Of a stretch of 14,457 nucleotides of DNA, positions 1 through 7,560 are shown one piece after another; position 1 is the stretch's first letter, and each line of letters begins with the position of its first letter. Location of the stretch: assembly GCA_964565665.1 (NCBI GenBank), contig CAZMFZ010000100.1, positions 1-14,457 of the forward strand. The letters are read 5' to 3'. The notes beneath the pieces were generated by a model. It was given only the letters and a program-made list of their open reading frames with translations. It was not told the DNA's origin and did not search any database. The position numbers and the translations under genes are program-made. Origin of the DNA: CAZMFZ01 sp964565665. GTDB taxonomy: Bacteria; Bacteroidota; Bacteroidia; Cytophagales; UBA9547.

Positions 1-88
1 GTGTATATATTTCTATTTAGTTAGTGCTTATATTTAAGAATATATATTTTAAATCTACTTATTTCATTCCTTATACCCAAATTTCATT

Positions 89-484
89 TTACTCTCCAAT
101 ATCCAACTTCACAGGAGGATTTTTGCTTTCTGCCAATCCGTAATCTGCCATTTTGCGGGCTACTTCCGATTGTTTGCTATCGAACATATAGCCTGCCTTC
201 AGGGTGGTATATTCAGTTCGTAAATCTTCTACTTCAAATTTTAGCTTGTCAATTTTACGGATAGTCTTTTCGGTATAATGGGCATTTGCGATGTATAAAA
301 TTATCAGCACTGTTACCCAAAATATTTGAGGCAAATATTTGGTAGGCACGCCTTCATCAAACATTCCTTCAATGCGAAATGTCTTGTTGATGGTAGAAAA
401 CAAGCCTCTTTTTTCATCTTGGTTGTTTTCTTCTACTTGGGATTCTTCTGATTTTCTAAATGTATTTGCCATTTTATAAAGCAT
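89..484 (-). CDS. ftsL: FtsL-like cell division protein
   Basis: Small bitopic protein of the division machinery; in other bacteria FtsL works with FtsB/FtsQ to activate septal peptidoglycan synthesis by FtsW-FtsI. The 131 residues show a charged cytoplasmic N-terminus (about 1-48), one membrane segment (about 50-67, LPQIFWVTVLIILYIANA) and a periplasmic helix likely to form a coiled coil (about 70-97), then the KAGYMFDSKQSEVA stretch that I recognise from Bacteroidota FtsL proteins next to rsmH. The ATG at 484 lies 3 nt after the higA stop; a second in-frame ATG at 472 (MANTFRKSEE) is equally plausible. It is downstream of rsmH as in the conserved division cluster, but a higBA pair intervenes. 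No ftsI start is seen in the remaining 88 bases. The family call rests on architecture, context and recalled motifs. Confidence 0.88.
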   Translation of the reverse strand: MLYKMANTFRKSEESQVEENNQDEKRGLFSTINKTFRIEGMFDEGVPTKYLPQIFWVTVLIILYIANAHYTEKTIRKIDKLKFEVEDLRTEYTTLKAGYMFDSKQSEVARKMADYGLAESKNPPVKLDIGE

Positions 485-487
485 AAA

Positions 488-841
488 TCAGTTTCCTAGT
501 AATCGGATCACAGGAATTTGAAAATATTGGCTCAATTTTTTTATCATTTCCAAAATTAAACTTTGTTTGCCACTTAGCACCTTGGAAACTGCATACTTAC
601 TGCCCATTGTATTTATAAGATCTTTTTGCTTTATGCCTTTTTGATGCATCTTGTATTTCAGATATTCAACGGGATTAGAAGCAAACATTGGGCTATAAAT
701 TTCTTCATATATTTCAACCAAGTAAACAAGCATATCCAAATCTTTATACTCTTCAGAATTTTCAGAAGGATTTTTTGACATCAATTGCTGAATTCTTAGA
801 AGTGCATTTTTATAATGTTCTTCACTTTGCAGGCTATTCAT
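488..841 (-). CDS. higA: HigA-type antitoxin (HTH/XRE domain)
   Basis: Predicted antitoxin and autorepressor of the HigB-HigA module. The 117-residue protein has a helical N-terminal half (about 5-55) and a C-terminal Cro/C1-type helix-turn-helix at about 58-108, with the pattern LKYKMHQKGIKQKDLINTMG then VSKVLSGKQSLILEMIKKLS. This is the large-HigA layout common in Bacteroidota, with the HTH at the C-terminal side. Its ATG at 841 overlaps the end of higB by 8 nt, so translation is probably coupled. The toxin-first gene order is typical for hig loci. Its stop is 3 nt before the ftsL start, so ftsL is almost certainly on the same mRNA. HigA proteins normally bind their own promoter; here that would lie in 1137-1192. 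Confidence 0.88.
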   Translation of the reverse strand: MNSLQSEEHYKNALLRIQQLMSKNPSENSEEYKDLDMLVYLVEIYEEIYSPMFASNPVEYLKYKMHQKGIKQKDLINTMGSKYAVSKVLSGKQSLILEMIKKLSQYFQIPVIRLLGN

Positions 842-1136
842 ATTTCAAATTTTTAATATCTACTTTATTATAATCATTATGTGAACCAACCCTAATGATA
901 AAAACAAATTTCAATCTATATTCTAGATCACATACCAATCTGTATTTATTTCCTCCCATATCAAATACTAAACGTTTTGCATTTATAATATCAGCTGAAC
1001 GAAATGTGTTTTTAACCTCATTCGGGTTATGCCATTCCATTTCTTGGGTTTTTTCAAACCAATCCAGCAAAGGAAATTCTGAAGTTGGATTGATTTTCCA
1101 AAAAACTCTTAAGGTACTTTTAGCAATAATTCGCAC
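834..1136 (-). CDS. higB: HigB-type toxin (mRNA interferase)
   Basis: Predicted RelE-fold toxin of the HigB family, which cleaves mRNA on the ribosome. At 100 residues it has the usual family length. Visible family marks are MRIIAKSTLRVFW at the N-terminus, EVKNTFRSADIINAKRLVFD at about 40-59, GGNKYRLV at 61-68, and FVFIIRVGSHNDYNKVDIKN near the C-terminus (about 77-96), with conserved basic and His residues (R46, K64, R66, H86). The start is GTG at 1136; no ATG occurs in frame until residue 33, which would remove the family N-terminus. A perfect TATATTTG box ends 4 nt before the GTG. The gene lies 56 nt after rsmH. Nothing suggests inactivation. Confidence 0.9.
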   Translation of the reverse strand: MRIIAKSTLRVFWKINPTSEFPLLDWFEKTQEMEWHNPNEVKNTFRSADIINAKRLVFDMGGNKYRLVCDLEYRLKFVFIIRVGSHNDYNKVDIKNLKYE

Positions 1137-1140
1137 TAAA

Positions 1141-1171
1141 CAAATATAATATTTAGGTGCTATAATGGCAA
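1141..1171 (-). promoter_or_regulatory. Candidate Bacteroidota promoter for higBA(-ftsL)
   Basis: On the minus strand, TTG at 1171-1169 is followed by a 20-nt spacer and TATATTTG at 1148-1141, matching the phylum consensus TTG-N17-23-TAnnTTTG. The expected transcription start is about 1138-1137, immediately before the GTG at 1136, so the higB message would be leaderless or nearly so. If real, the promoter lies inside the rsmH-ftsL operon and would also serve ftsL. Confidence 0.5.
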
Positions 1172-1192
1172 CTTTTTGCTTGTTTCAAAATT

Positions 1193-2113
1193 TCAAATCT
1201 TTTCAGCCACCCTCAGCTTTGCACTTCTAGCTCTTGAATTGAATTGAAGTTCTTCTTCATCTGGCTCAATTGGTTTTCTGGTAATACTTTCAAATGGTTT
1301 TTTTACATTGCCAAACACATCTTTTTTCGCTTCGCCTTCTAGCAAACCTTGTTTGATGTAGTTTTTAACTAATCTATCTTCCAAAGAATGAAAAGTGATA
1401 ATGGCTAATCTCCCACCTGGCTTTATTACTTCGGCCGTTTGCAATAGCATTTCTTTTAAGGCTTCAATTTCTTCATTGGTCTCAATTCGCAAAGCCTGAA
1501 AAACCTGCGAGAAATACTTATAGTCTTGATTTTTTTTTGCTAAAGGGAAGCATATTTTCGTCAAATCGCCTGTAGATTCAATCGTTTTATTTACTCTTTC
1601 TCTCACAATCGCATTTGCTAATTTCCATGCATTTTGAATTTCGCCAAATTCTATGAATATTTTTGATAGCTGCTTTTCATCGTAAGTGTTTACAATCTTT
1701 TTGGCCGATTTTTCTACGCTTTGGTTCATCCGCATATCTAATTCGGCATCAAATCTGTACGAGAAACCACGGTCTGCTTCGTCAAACTGATGAGATGAAA
1801 CACCCAAATCTGCCAGAATACCATCCACTTCAATTACGCCATGCAAACGAAGATATTTTTTGAAATAGCAAAAATTGGCTTCAACCAAAGTCGTTTTTTT
1901 TGCAAAGTTTTCATCATCCCTAATTAATAATTCATAGTTCTTTAGGGCATCTTTGTCTTGATCGAAGCAATATAATTTTCCCTTATCTAATCGCTCTACA
2001 ATGGCTTTAGAATGCCCGCCTCCTCCAAAAGTAAGGTCTATATAAATGCCATTTGGATTAATATTTAATCCTTCAAGGCATTGATTGAGCATAATGGGAA
2101 CATGATAAGGCAT
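1193..2113 (-). CDS. rsmH: 16S rRNA (cytosine(1402)-N4)-methyltransferase RsmH (MraW)
   Basis: SAM-dependent enzyme that methylates N4 of C1402 in 16S rRNA at the decoding site; usually the first or second gene of the division/cell-wall cluster. The 306-residue length is normal. It starts MPYHVPIML, carries the SAM-binding loop DLTFGGGGHS (about 26-35), an acidic residue in CFDQDKDA (about 49-56), the family stretch GILADLGVSSHQFD with DRGFSYR and LDMRMNQS (about 100-132), VFQALRIETNEE, and the C-terminal ITFHSLEDR and NSRARSAKLR motifs. The ATG at 2113 gives the standard N-terminus. It is 77 nt after the NadR-like gene. mraZ, usual just upstream, is absent here. Confidence 0.98.
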   Translation of the reverse strand: MPYHVPIMLNQCLEGLNINPNGIYIDLTFGGGGHSKAIVERLDKGKLYCFDQDKDALKNYELLIRDDENFAKKTTLVEANFCYFKKYLRLHGVIEVDGILADLGVSSHQFDEADRGFSYRFDAELDMRMNQSVEKSAKKIVNTYDEKQLSKIFIEFGEIQNAWKLANAIVRERVNKTIESTGDLTKICFPLAKKNQDYKYFSQVFQALRIETNEEIEALKEMLLQTAEVIKPGGRLAIITFHSLEDRLVKNYIKQGLLEGEAKKDVFGNVKKPFESITRKPIEPDEEELQFNSRARSAKLRVAEKI

Positions 2114-2190
2114 ATTGGGGTTCTAAAAATTAAAACTAAAAAAATATAGGCTTTATAAAATGCACAGCATCAAACTATATTGATATTACG

Positions 2191-2748
2191 CTACAAATTG
2201 AAAGCCGTATTTATGGCTTTAATGGCATTTTTTAGTCGCTCTTCATTGCTACCATTGATGGTGTTATAAGATAATTGGCGAACGTCCAGCTCATTTTTAA
2301 ACAATTGAAAAAGCCCATTTCTATCGTTTGGTCTGTCTCTCAATGTGTCGGGCTGCCACTCTATATCAATATCAGTAAGCAAATAAAAATCGTAATGCCG
2401 CTCTTCCAATATTTTTGTGAGCCACGCATACTCGGCTTTGTAGTAATAATTTACATACACTTTGGTTTGCAGAGGATTGGTGTCAAAAAATAGCATTTGG
2501 TTTGCCGATTTCGTTTGTAAATCTTCCATTGCCATTTGGCCAAGCACTATGGGCAGTATGTCTTCCTGCAAACAGATTTCCTCACTTCCTTTGCTATAAA
2601 AATCGTAGTATTTTTTCTTCAATTCTAAGTAAGTGCGGGCATATTCGGCCACCCAATTTGTATTAAAATGGTGGGCAAGCCGCTCGGCAAGCCAAGTTTT
2701 GCCCGTGCACTCAGGTCCGAACAATGTAATTTTGATAATTTTGCTCAT
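2191..2748 (-). CDS. NadR-type ribosylnicotinamide kinase (AAA_28 family)
   Basis: Predicted cytoplasmic kinase that phosphorylates nicotinamide riboside to NMN, trapping it after uptake. The 185-residue protein resembles the C-terminal kinase domain of NadR without the N-terminal adenylyltransferase or HTH domains. It has a P-loop GPECTGKT (11-18), the motif WVAEYARTYL (about 32-41), a FDTN acidic segment (about 88-91), and DIEWQPDTLRDRP with the NGLF segment near the C-terminus, matching the D-x-W-x-x-D-x-x-R pattern of the family. The gene starts 1 nt after the pnuC stop, so the two form a transporter-kinase operon; this supports nicotinamide riboside, not thiamine, as substrate. The name nadR is often used but only one domain is present. 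Confidence 0.9.
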   Translation of the reverse strand: MSKIIKITLFGPECTGKTWLAERLAHHFNTNWVAEYARTYLELKKKYYDFYSKGSEEICLQEDILPIVLGQMAMEDLQTKSANQMLFFDTNPLQTKVYVNYYYKAEYAWLTKILEERHYDFYLLTDIDIEWQPDTLRDRPNDRNGLFQLFKNELDVRQLSYNTINGSNEERLKNAIKAINTAFNL

Positions 2749-2749
2749 T

Positions 2750-3322
2750 TCAAGTGGCGGTTTTAATTCTATTTAGCATTCTCTTCCATTCCACTAAGCC
2801 ATAACCTGCTAAAGCTATAAATAGAAAATAAAGAATAGAGGTTAACATTAGCCCTTTGTAAAAATATACACCTACGTAAATAACATCTGCTACTATCCAA
2901 TACAACCAGTTTTCAATCTTTTTTCGTGCCAATAAAAATTGAGCCACAATGCTGATGGCCGTAGTGAGCGAATCGAAAAATGCCAAATCAGAATCTGTAT
3001 ACTTGGTGAGAATAAAATATAATATTGCAGTTAGAACAATAGTAGATGCAAAAGCCGCAATATTCACTAGCCACGAACTCCAACTTGGTCTAATTGGCTG
3101 ATTGTCAGCAGATTTACTAAGCCATTCATACAATCCGTAAGTGCATAATACAAAGAAAAACACTTGCAAGCCCATGTCGGCATATAGCTTCGATTGGTAA
3201 AATATATAGCCATAAACCGCTACACTTACCATTGCCACAGGCCAGCCCCACACATTTTGTTTTGTATTGAAATACACACAAATCAGGCTTGTAATAAACC
3301 CAAACAGCTCTAACCTGTTCAT
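2750..3322 (-). CDS. pnuC: Nicotinamide riboside transporter PnuC
   Basis: Inner-membrane facilitator for nicotinamide riboside (some Bacteroidota homologues carry thiamine and are called PnuT). The 190 residues are very hydrophobic, with about seven membrane segments. Visible family marks are FNTKQNVWGWPVAMVS with WGWP at 25-28, KLYADMGLQVFF (45-56), YGLYEW (62-67), and IENWLYWIVADVIYVGVYFY (136-155), whose Trp, Asp and Tyr residues correspond to the substrate pocket of PnuC proteins. The kinase gene 1 nt downstream argues for nicotinamide riboside. No thiamine or NAD riboswitch was recognised in the 206-nt leader. Confidence 0.93.
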   Translation of the reverse strand: MNRLELFGFITSLICVYFNTKQNVWGWPVAMVSVAVYGYIFYQSKLYADMGLQVFFFVLCTYGLYEWLSKSADNQPIRPSWSSWLVNIAAFASTIVLTAILYFILTKYTDSDLAFFDSLTTAISIVAQFLLARKKIENWLYWIVADVIYVGVYFYKGLMLTSILYFLFIALAGYGLVEWKRMLNRIKTAT

Positions 3323-3341
3323 TTAGTTTTTTAATGAATAC

Positions 3342-3349
3342 CAAAAATA
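3342..3349 (-). promoter_or_regulatory. Candidate -7 box of the pnuC-nadR promoter
   Basis: The minus strand reads TATTTTTG here, a perfect TAnnTTTG match. Transcription would start near 3338, giving a leader of about 16 nt before the pnuC ATG at 3322. The -33 element is poor (TTTC at about the right distance), so the call is tentative. Confidence 0.35.
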
Positions 3350-3528
3350 CTATAGATATGGCAAAATAGAAATTGAAAACCTAAAACAAGAAAAACCAAT
3401 CAATCGAATTTGGAAAATAATTTTTTCTAAACGGGAAATACTATCACTAAAATTCATTGCCCGCCAAAATATTAAATCAAATTGCATTGCAACCGAATTT
3501 AATTGCAAAATTTACGTTGCTTTAAATT

Positions 3529-6500
3529 ATGATTACCTCAGCCACTACCCTTTTCCAAAATCTCAACCAATACAAAAGGAAATTCTACCTCAATCGTTTG
3601 TTGAAGGGAAGCATTTTCTTTCTGGCTTTGCTGTTGGCAGCCTATTTGCTCTTCAACACGCTTGAGTATTATGGCAATTTCAATACTTATTTCAGAGGTG
3701 TATTTTTCTTTGGTTTCGTAGGCCTAGCTTTGATTTTCGGCTGGTTGTGGCTTGGCGAACCGTTGTATAGAATTTTTAACCTGAACAAACAAATTACTGA
3801 TGAAGAGGCAGCAAAGCAAATAGGCAACCTCATTCCCGAAGTAAAAGATAAATTGCTCAATACCCTGCAATTATCTAAACTGAGTGAGACAGATAACGAA
3901 CTGGTTTTGGCAGGAATTGCCCAGAAATCAAATCAATTGTCGGTTTTCAATTTCGCTGATGTTATTAAGCTTGATGAAAACAAAAGATATCTTCCTTATG
4001 CAATTATTCCAGTGTTGGCGATTCTGGCTTTACTCATTTTTATTCCCCGATTTTTGAGTGAAACCACCAACAGAATAGTGCGTTACCATCAGGAATTTAT
4101 TCCCGAAGCTCCTTTTAAATTTGTGCTTGAAAATGAAAATCTGGAAGTATTTAAAAATGAAGATGTAGAAATAAAATTGAAATTGGAAGGAAGTTCGCTA
4201 CCCGAAGCTGGCTATATTTTATTCAATGAATTAAAAAATAAAATGGAGCAAATCGATGAAACACATTATCGTTTCTTCTTTAGAAAAGTGGATAAACCCA
4301 TCAATTTTGCTTTCGAAGCTTCCGGATTTCAATCACAAAATTTTCAGATTGATTTAAAAACCCGCCCTATTCTTAATTTTTTTGACGTAAAACTCAACTT
4401 CCCTAATTATCTAAATAAAAAGGCTGAAAGACTGAGCAACACTGGCAATCTGCTTATTCCTGAAGGCACCACCGTCAATTGGATTTTCGACACTGACGAT
4501 TGCGATAAATTAATTCTAACAACTTTAGACAAATCTTTGCCAATCGAGGCCAAAAGTTTTATGGGAACGGGCTTTGAAATCAAAAAACAACTCTTCAAAT
4601 CAACAGCGTATTCTATTAATCTTTTTAATAATTTCGGGGAAAGCAAGGAGAAGATGGAATATTCTATTACGGTAATTCCTGATGAATACCCCAAAATAGC
4701 GGTTGACCAATTTAAAGATACTACACTTTTTAATTATTTGGTTTTGGGTGGCAATTTATCTGACGATTATGGGCTCTCAGCACTCAAATTATTCTACAGA
4801 AAAAACAAATTACCCAGCTACAATTTTTCATCTGATTTTGTAGACCAACCTGAAAAACAGGCATTTAAGCCTATTACAATTGCCATCAATCCCAATCAAA
4901 ACAGCCAGAGTTTTTATTTCAGATGGGATATTGATTCCCTACATCTTTTACCTAGCGAAACACTGGAATATTTTCTTTCAGTTTGGGATAATGATGGCGT
5001 AAATGGTAGAAAAAAGACACAAACTAGTTCATTTGAACTAAAACTCCCTACAAAAAAAGAGATTGAAGAATCTATTCAGGAAAGCAGCACTTCGGCTGAA
5101 AAACAAATAAACACTACTTTAGACAAAGCCGAATCGCTCAAAAAGGAAGTAAAAAAGCTTGAACAAAGGTTAAAGGGAAAAAAAGTATTTGATTGGCAAG
5201 ATAAAAAAGCGGTAGAAGAATTGCTCAAAAACCAAGAATCGCTGCAAAAAGAAGTGGAACAATTGCAAGAAAAGCACAAAGAATTGGCCGATAAAAAAGA
5301 CCGTTTTGATAAAACTAACGAACGCTTGGCTGAAAAAACCAAACTCTTGCAGCAACTAATGAATGAAATGCTAGATGAAGAAACAAAGAAACTCTATCAG
5401 GAACTTGCTAAGCTTTTGCAAGAAAAGAACAAGGAAAATGAAATACGTGAAATAGTAGATAAGCTCAAAAACAAGGATCAAAACATTGAAAAAGAGCTGG
5501 ATAGGGCTTTGGAAATGTTCAAACAATTGAAATTTGAGACCAAACTTGAAGATGTGCAGCAAAAGCTGGAAGAATTGGCCAAGAAACAAGACCAGCTAGC
5601 AGGAAAAACAGAAGAGAAATCGCCAGAACAAGAGAAACTAAAAGAGGAGCAAAAAAAGCTGAATGAAGAATTTGGAGAAACAAAAAAAGATTTGGAAGAA
5701 CTAAAGCAAATGAATGAAGAACTGGAAAATAAAAGTGAACTAGAGGATACCGAACAAAAAGAAGAGGAAATAAGCAAAGAACAAGAAAAAAGTAGCGAGC
5801 AATTAGACAAAAAAGACAATAAAAAAGCAGCCAAATCGCAGAAAAATGCAGCCGAGAAAATGCAACAAATGGCTCAAAAGATGAAGGAAATGCAGCAAAG
5901 CATGGAAAGCCAACAAACGGAAGAAAATGCCCAAGACCTGCGTGCCATCTTGGAAAACCTTATTAAACTTTCATACGATCAAGAAGATGTGATGAAGGAG
6001 TTTAAAAAAGTCGTTCAAAGCGACCCACGGTTTGTGCAGCTTTCGCAAAGACAATTGAAACTCAAAGATGATAGCAAAATTATTGAAGACAGCCTCAATG
6101 CTTTGGCAAAACGGGTTTTCCAAATTCAATCATTCATCACCAAAGAACTCGACCAGATGAACCAACGAATGGATGAAAGCACCGTAGCTATCAAAGCCCG
6201 TAGAGCCGATATGGCTGCAGGAAAGCAACAAATGGCCATGACATCTATGAATAATTTGGCTCTATTACTTAGCGATGTGCTCAAACAAATGCAAGACCAA
6301 ATGCAGGAGCAAAAACAAGGCGGAAAAAGCGGCAATAAACCAAAAAAGGGAAAGGGTAAAGGAAAAGGTGATGGCCCAAGCATGAGCCAATTGCAGAAAA
6401 ATCTAAATAAGAAAATTGAAGAATTGAAGAAAAGCGGCATGCAAGGCAGGCAACTTTCTGAGGAATTGTCAAAATTGGCTCGCCAGCAAGAGCAAATACG

Positions 6501-6960
6501 CAAAGCCATGAATCAAGAAGGTGGCTCAGAAGGCGGTAACGGTGCAGGGGGAAAAGAAGGCAAGGAAGGAAAAGACGAAAAAGAAGGAAGTGGAGAAGGT
6601 AAAAACGGCAAAGAGCAAGGCAAAGCACAAATGGAGCAGTTGAAACGCGAAATGGAACAAACTGAAAACGATTTAGTAAACAAACAGCTAANNNNNNNNN
6701 NAACTCAGGAAATGCTAAACCGCCAACAAAATATATTAAATAGGCTTCTAGAACATGAAAAAGCACAACGTGAGCGTGAGCAAGACCCCAAACGGGAATC
6801 GCAAGTCGCCAAAGAAAAGCCAAGACGGATACCTGCTTCCTTCGACCAATATTTGAAAGACAAGGAGAAGCAAGTAGAATTGTTGCGTACCATTCCGCCA
6901 TCGCTCAACCCTTATTATAAAAGAGAAACCAACGAATACTTCGAAAAAATAAACCAATAG
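3529..6960 (+). CDS. DUF4175 family membrane-anchored coiled-coil protein (contains assembly gap)
   Basis: Function unknown; the DUF4175 family is largely confined to Bacteroidota and is sometimes labelled ATPase without good reason. The N-terminus has two membrane segments (about 28-48 and 56-77), a short soluble stretch with EEAAKQIGNLIPEVKDKLLN (about 92-111) and a third membrane segment (about 155-174). A beta-rich region (about 180-500) follows, probably outside the membrane, then a very long Lys/Glu/Gln coiled coil (about 510-810), a helical core (about 810-920), two low-complexity linkers rich in Gly, Lys and Glu (about 930-950 and 995-1033) and a conserved tail ending PPSLNPYYKRETNEYFEKI. 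I see no nucleotide-binding motif. Ten Ns at 6692-6701 interrupt codons after residue L1054; the frame is kept. The next gene is a GHKL ATP-binding protein, a pairing I recall from many Bacteroidota. Confidence 0.9.
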   Translation: MITSATTLFQNLNQYKRKFYLNRLLKGSIFFLALLLAAYLLFNTLEYYGNFNTYFRGVFFFGFVGLALIFGWLWLGEPLYRIFNLNKQITDEEAAKQIGNLIPEVKDKLLNTLQLSKLSETDNELVLAGIAQKSNQLSVFNFADVIKLDENKRYLPYAIIPVLAILALLIFIPRFLSETTNRIVRYHQEFIPEAPFKFVLENENLEVFKNEDVEIKLKLEGSSLPEAGYILFNELKNKMEQIDETHYRFFFRKVDKPINFAFEASGFQSQNFQIDLKTRPILNFFDVKLNFPNYLNKKAERLSNTGNLLIPEGTTVNWIFDTDDCDKLILTTLDKSLPIEAKSFMGTGFEIKKQLFKSTAYSINLFNNFGESKEKMEYSITVIPDEYPKIAVDQFKDTTLFNYLVLGGNLSDDYGLSALKLFYRKNKLPSYNFSSDFVDQPEKQAFKPITIAINPNQNSQSFYFRWDIDSLHLLPSETLEYFLSVWDNDGVNGRKKTQTSSFELKLPTKKEIEESIQESSTSAEKQINTTLDKAESLKKEVKKLEQRLKGKKVFDWQDKKAVEELLKNQESLQKEVEQLQEKHKELADKKDRFDKTNERLAEKTKLLQQLMNEMLDEETKKLYQELAKLLQEKNKENEIREIVDKLKNKDQNIEKELDRALEMFKQLKFETKLEDVQQKLEELAKKQDQLAGKTEEKSPEQEKLKEEQKKLNEEFGETKKDLEELKQMNEELENKSELEDTEQKEEEISKEQEKSSEQLDKKDNKKAAKSQKNAAEKMQQMAQKMKEMQQSMESQQTEENAQDLRAILENLIKLSYDQEDVMKEFKKVVQSDPRFVQLSQRQLKLKDDSKIIEDSLNALAKRVFQIQSFITKELDQMNQRMDESTVAIKARRADMAAGKQQMAMTSMNNLALLLSDVLKQMQDQMQEQKQGGKSGNKPKKGKGKGKGDGPSMSQLQKNLNKKIEELKKSGMQGRQLSEELSKLARQQEQIRKAMNQEGGSEGGNGAGGKEGKEGKDEKEGSGEGKNGKEQGKAQMEQLKREMEQTENDLVNKQLXXXXTQEMLNRQQNILNRLLEHEKAQREREQDPKRESQVAKEKPRRIPASFDQYLKDKEKQVELLRTIPPSLNPYYKRETNEYFEKINQ
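6692..6701. other. Assembly gap (10 Ns)
   Basis: Ten undetermined bases inside the DUF4175 gene. The reading frame is open and in phase on both sides. The left side ends CTAA and the right side begins AACTCAG, so the true junction may simply be CTAACTCAG with a 2-base overlap, in which case no sequence is missing. Confidence 0.99.
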
Positions 6961-7032
6961 ATTGAAAATACGTATCAGCCATATATTTATATAATGTTGC
7001 AATCACCTAACACCTTTTTAACACCTAATTTA

Positions 7033-7434
7033 ATGGAAACCTTAAAAATACAGTTTCCCTCCGTGATGGAGAACATAAGGCTTGTAGAAAGCTTCATCGA
7101 CAATGCGAAAGAAAAATTTCATATCTCAGACGATGTTTATGGCAATATTATGGTTGCCGTTACTGAATCAGTAAATAACGCCATCACGCACGGCAACAAA
7201 AGCGATATAAATAAGAATGTGTCGCTTTCACTTTTACTCGACCAAGCACTTTTGAAATGTATTGTGGAAGATGAAGGCACAGGCTTCGATTATGAAAATC
7301 TGCCAGACCCTACCTCTCCGGAAAACCTTAACAAAATTGGAGGAAGGGGTGTATTCCTTATCAGAAACCTATCTGATGGCGTAGCTTTTTTTGATGAAGG
7401 GCGAAAAATTGAAATGAAATTCAATTTGCAATAA
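7033..7434 (+). CDS. RsbW-like GHKL ATP-binding protein (anti-sigma-factor kinase type)
   Basis: A stand-alone histidine-kinase-type ATPase domain of 133 residues, like the serine kinases RsbW and SpoIIAB that control partner-switching regulators. Visible are the N box ESVNNAITHGNK (about 45-56), the G1 box VEDEGTGFD (about 78-86), and the G2 box GGRGVFLIRNL (about 103-113). The start chosen is the ATG at 7033 (METLKIQFPS), because the N-terminus then matches the family; an upstream ATG at 6994 would add 13 unlikely residues. The gene follows DUF4175 by 72 nt. No sigma factor or anti-anti-sigma (STAS) gene is nearby, so the partner is unknown. In related genomes as I recall them, ybeY follows directly; here a PIN module intervenes. 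Confidence 0.88.
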   Translation: METLKIQFPSVMENIRLVESFIDNAKEKFHISDDVYGNIMVAVTESVNNAITHGNKSDINKNVSLSLLLDQALLKCIVEDEGTGFDYENLPDPTSPENLNKIGGRGVFLIRNLSDGVAFFDEGRKIEMKFNLQ

Positions 7435-7560
7435 ATAAATATTTCTTAGCCCGACTTTTTTGATTTAAGGAATTACATGTTTCTCAAATCTAGCATTTGT
7501 TATACTTTGGGGTTTATAGTATTTAAAATATTCTTTAACTTTAAATAAATTTCAATTCAA

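Noticed and set aside
3323..3528. Possible riboswitch (NAD+ or TPP) in the pnuC leader
   Set aside because: No conserved riboswitch core or strong stem was recognised; a promoter box close to pnuC leaves only about 16 nt of leader.
5076..6901. Several minus-strand ORFs (up to about 206 codons) opposite the DUF4175 gene
   Set aside because: They are shadows of the Lys/Glu/Gln-rich coiled coil: the antisense reads as Phe/Ser/Leu runs, and one ORF crosses the Ns.
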